From Candidatus Brocadiaceae bacterium (GTDB taxonomy: Bacteria; Planctomycetota; MHYJ01; JACQXL01; CAKKQI01), in assembly GCA_919901895.1 (NCBI GenBank), contig CAKKQI010000346.1, forward strand, positions 1-6,665: DNA of 6,665 nt. Reading direction: 5' to 3'. The notes below the pieces were generated by a model, which saw nothing but the letters and a program-made list of their open reading frames with translations, was not told the DNA's origin and ran no database searches. Shown piece by piece: positions 5,335 to 6,665 of the stretch. Position 1 is the first letter of the stretch. Each line of letters opens with the position of its first letter. A program made the position numbers and the translations under genes.

Positions 5335-6552
5335 CTACTGATCGGATTTGTCAGGGTGTTCTTCTTCAATGGTAATAAATTCGCTTTGAAACGGGTTACT
5401 TTTCGTTTCCGAAGGAGCAATTGATTGATTATACCAGCCGAACCGCTCTAAAATAATATTATCAAACGGAATAGTCGGCGGAACGTGGTGGATTATTTTT
5501 ATCCGGGAAGCATCAAAAACTCCTTTTTGAGCCAGACGAACAAATGATTTTTCAAATAACGTTTGGTTAATAATATTATTTACATTAATTTGCTCCGGCG
5601 AATCAATCACGCTTCCTTTAAGCAATTCAATATACTGACGCAGATGGTCAGCTAGTCCAAAATTATCCTGATTTCTAATAAATACAAGGGCAGGTTTAAT
5701 TTCTTCTACTTTAGGAGCAAGATCTAACTTTTCCGGAAGGGTAATATCCGGGCCGGGGGCTGACCATAATGGCGATGTTTCGCGAACCCATTTTAAAACT
5801 ATTTCCGGCTGATGTCGTTGATAAAAAACGGCTTCATGGAAAGCAACCAAAAAATTTATTGCTTTATCCGGGTAGTCTTCTATAGTTTTTTTTAACATAA
5901 TTACGGTTAAATTATATTTATCTTCCGCCAAAACTTTAATTTTTTTTGATACCGTAAAATTTTTTAAAAAAGCCCCCCTCATCATCCAGGCATTGTTTTT
6001 CCTTTCGGCCAAACGGCGTTCAACCCAATCATACCCCAGATGCCTCTGCCGGTTAATCTTGATTTCATCGGCTTTAATATCGGCATTTTTTAGCCAACCG
6101 GTAAGGCGGATGATATCAATCGGATTATCCACCGCGCTATTTTTAAGTTCGCCGATTCGTTGAATGCTTGAATCAGGTGAAACAACCAGGGCCACCGGAC
6201 TATTCGCATCAAAAGAGGCGATTACTTCTACGGGTGTACCGCTTAAAAGAATGGGAACTAAACTTTCATCGGGAATAATAACCACATCAACGTTTTCTTC
6301 AATCAAGGCCCACATCACCTCAAAGGAATGGGCATAAAGAGTAAATTTACCGGATAAATCGTTCTGTTCCAGAAGATTTGTTCTTTCCAAAACCTGGCCG
6401 AGACCGCAAATCACCTCGTCGTCTTCGGTCGGATAACCAATGCGCAGACTATTTTGCCCGTCCGGCCCAGAACAACCGAAATTCACAAAAACAACTATCA
6501 GGAGAAATAACCATCCAAATAAATTAACCTGCCCAAATAACAAATTATTCAT
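5335..6552 (-). CDS. Lipoprotein-like substrate-binding protein, NMT1/SsuA/ThiY-type
   Basis: This 405-residue protein has a hydrophobic N-terminal stretch (about 11-25) ending in NFGC, with Cys27 the likely lipidated residue. The lipobox is irregular: Gly at -1 is normal, Phe at -2 and Asn at -3 are not. The mature part starts LRIGYPTEDDE and continues with features of the nitrate/sulfonate/thiamine-precursor binding family: HSFEVMWALIEENVDVVIIPDESLVPILLSGTPVEVIASF (75-114), LVVSPDSSIQRIGELKN (122-138), and a late helical region DYPDKAINFLVAFHEAV (216-232). Residues about 265 onward form an unusually long C-terminal part, including a second helical segment with FGLADHLRQYIELLK, and an acidic tail. 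It would capture a small organic ligand outside the membrane and pass it to an ABC permease, but no permease or ATPase gene is in the window. An in-frame TAA directly precedes the ATG, so the start is fixed. Ligand unknown. Confidence 0.75.
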   Translation of the reverse strand: MNNLLFGQVNLFGWLFLLIVVFVNFGCSGPDGQNSLRIGYPTEDDEVICGLGQVLERTNLLEQNDLSGKFTLYAHSFEVMWALIEENVDVVIIPDESLVPILLSGTPVEVIASFDANSPVALVVSPDSSIQRIGELKNSAVDNPIDIIRLTGWLKNADIKADEIKINRQRHLGYDWVERRLAERKNNAWMMRGAFLKNFTVSKKIKVLAEDKYNLTVIMLKKTIEDYPDKAINFLVAFHEAVFYQRHQPEIVLKWVRETSPLWSAPGPDITLPEKLDLAPKVEEIKPALVFIRNQDNFGLADHLRQYIELLKGSVIDSPEQINVNNIINQTLFEKSFVRLAQKGVFDASRIKIIHHVPPTIPFDNIILERFGWYNQSIAPSETKSNPFQSEFITIEEEHPDKSDQ

Positions 6553-6563
6553 TTAATAACTAT

Positions 6564-6569
6564 CTCCTC
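6564..6569 (-). promoter_or_regulatory. Ribosome binding site of the substrate-binding protein gene
   Basis: GAGGAG on the minus strand, 11 nt upstream of the ATG at 6550-6552. The spacing is a little long, but it is the clearest Shine-Dalgarno match in the window, unlike the other genes. Confidence 0.6.
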
Positions 6570-6603
6570 GCTTTGGAATAGTCTTAAAATATTAATTGAG
6601 TTC

Positions 6604-6632
6604 ATTTTATCACGTTCTGATATCGGAATCAA
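6604..6632 (-). promoter_or_regulatory. Sigma-70-type promoter of the substrate-binding protein gene
   Basis: On the minus strand: TTGATT (rc of 6627-6632, four of six), a 17-bp spacer, TAAAAT (rc of 6604-6609, five of six). The start would fall near 6597, giving a leader of about 45 nt that contains the GAGGAG site. It suggests the gene is transcribed on its own rather than from an operon to the right. Confidence 0.48.
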
Positions 6633-6638
6633 AATATT

Positions 6639-6650
6639 TTTTACGTAAAA
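6639..6650. repeat. 12-bp perfect palindrome upstream of the promoter
   Basis: TTTTACGTAAAA lies six bases upstream of the -35 element of the substrate-binding protein promoter, next to another palindrome, AAAATATTTT (6631-6640). It could be an operator or activator site, but short AT-rich palindromes are common by chance. The remaining bases to 6665 show nothing recognisable. Confidence 0.3.
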
Positions 6651-6665
6651 TACCGATGGTTTCTT

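Overview
The window is AT-rich bacterial DNA, roughly 40% GC by eye, with five protein-coding genes and very little spare sequence. The standard genetic code fits: TGA and TAG end the genes and are not read through. Several starts lack a good Shine-Dalgarno site. Two sequence habits, a GGTAATC heptamer array and GC-rich intergenic hairpins in AT-rich DNA, resemble what I recall from uncultivated candidate-phylum bacteria. That placement is a weak inference and nothing here fixes the taxon.

Layout, left to right. (1) Minus strand, 1-900: the N-terminal 300 residues of an exported sulfatase / alkaline-phosphatase-superfamily enzyme that runs off the left edge. It has Thr at the usual nucleophile position and an in-frame array of nine 7-bp repeats. 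(2) Minus strand, 930-1988: an extended short-chain dehydrogenase/reductase (nucleotide-sugar epimerase/dehydratase type) carrying an 11-G tract inside its coding sequence. Genes 1 and 2 are 29 bp apart and probably one transcript. (3) 1989-2132: a compact divergent control region with a good minus-strand promoter and a weaker plus-strand one, whose extended -10 elements form a 9-bp inverted repeat. (4) Plus strand, 2133-3716 and 3784-5304: two tandem paralogous polytopic membrane proteins of the DUF2723/TMEM260-like GT-C glycosyltransferase type, separated by two consecutive GC-rich hairpins. (5) Minus strand, 5335-6552: a lipoprotein-like NMT1/SsuA-type substrate-binding protein, convergent with the second glycosyltransferase. 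It has its own predicted promoter near the right edge and no transporter partner in the window.

Working together (inference): the SDR enzyme, the two GT-C enzymes and the exported sulfatase-fold enzyme suggest a small cell-surface glycan or glycoprotein locus, with a sugar-nucleotide modifier, membrane transferases using lipid-linked sugars, and an extracytoplasmic hydrolase or transferase. The poly-G tract makes on/off variation of the SDR gene possible, because gain or loss of one G gives an early stop. The substrate-binding protein looks independent of that set.
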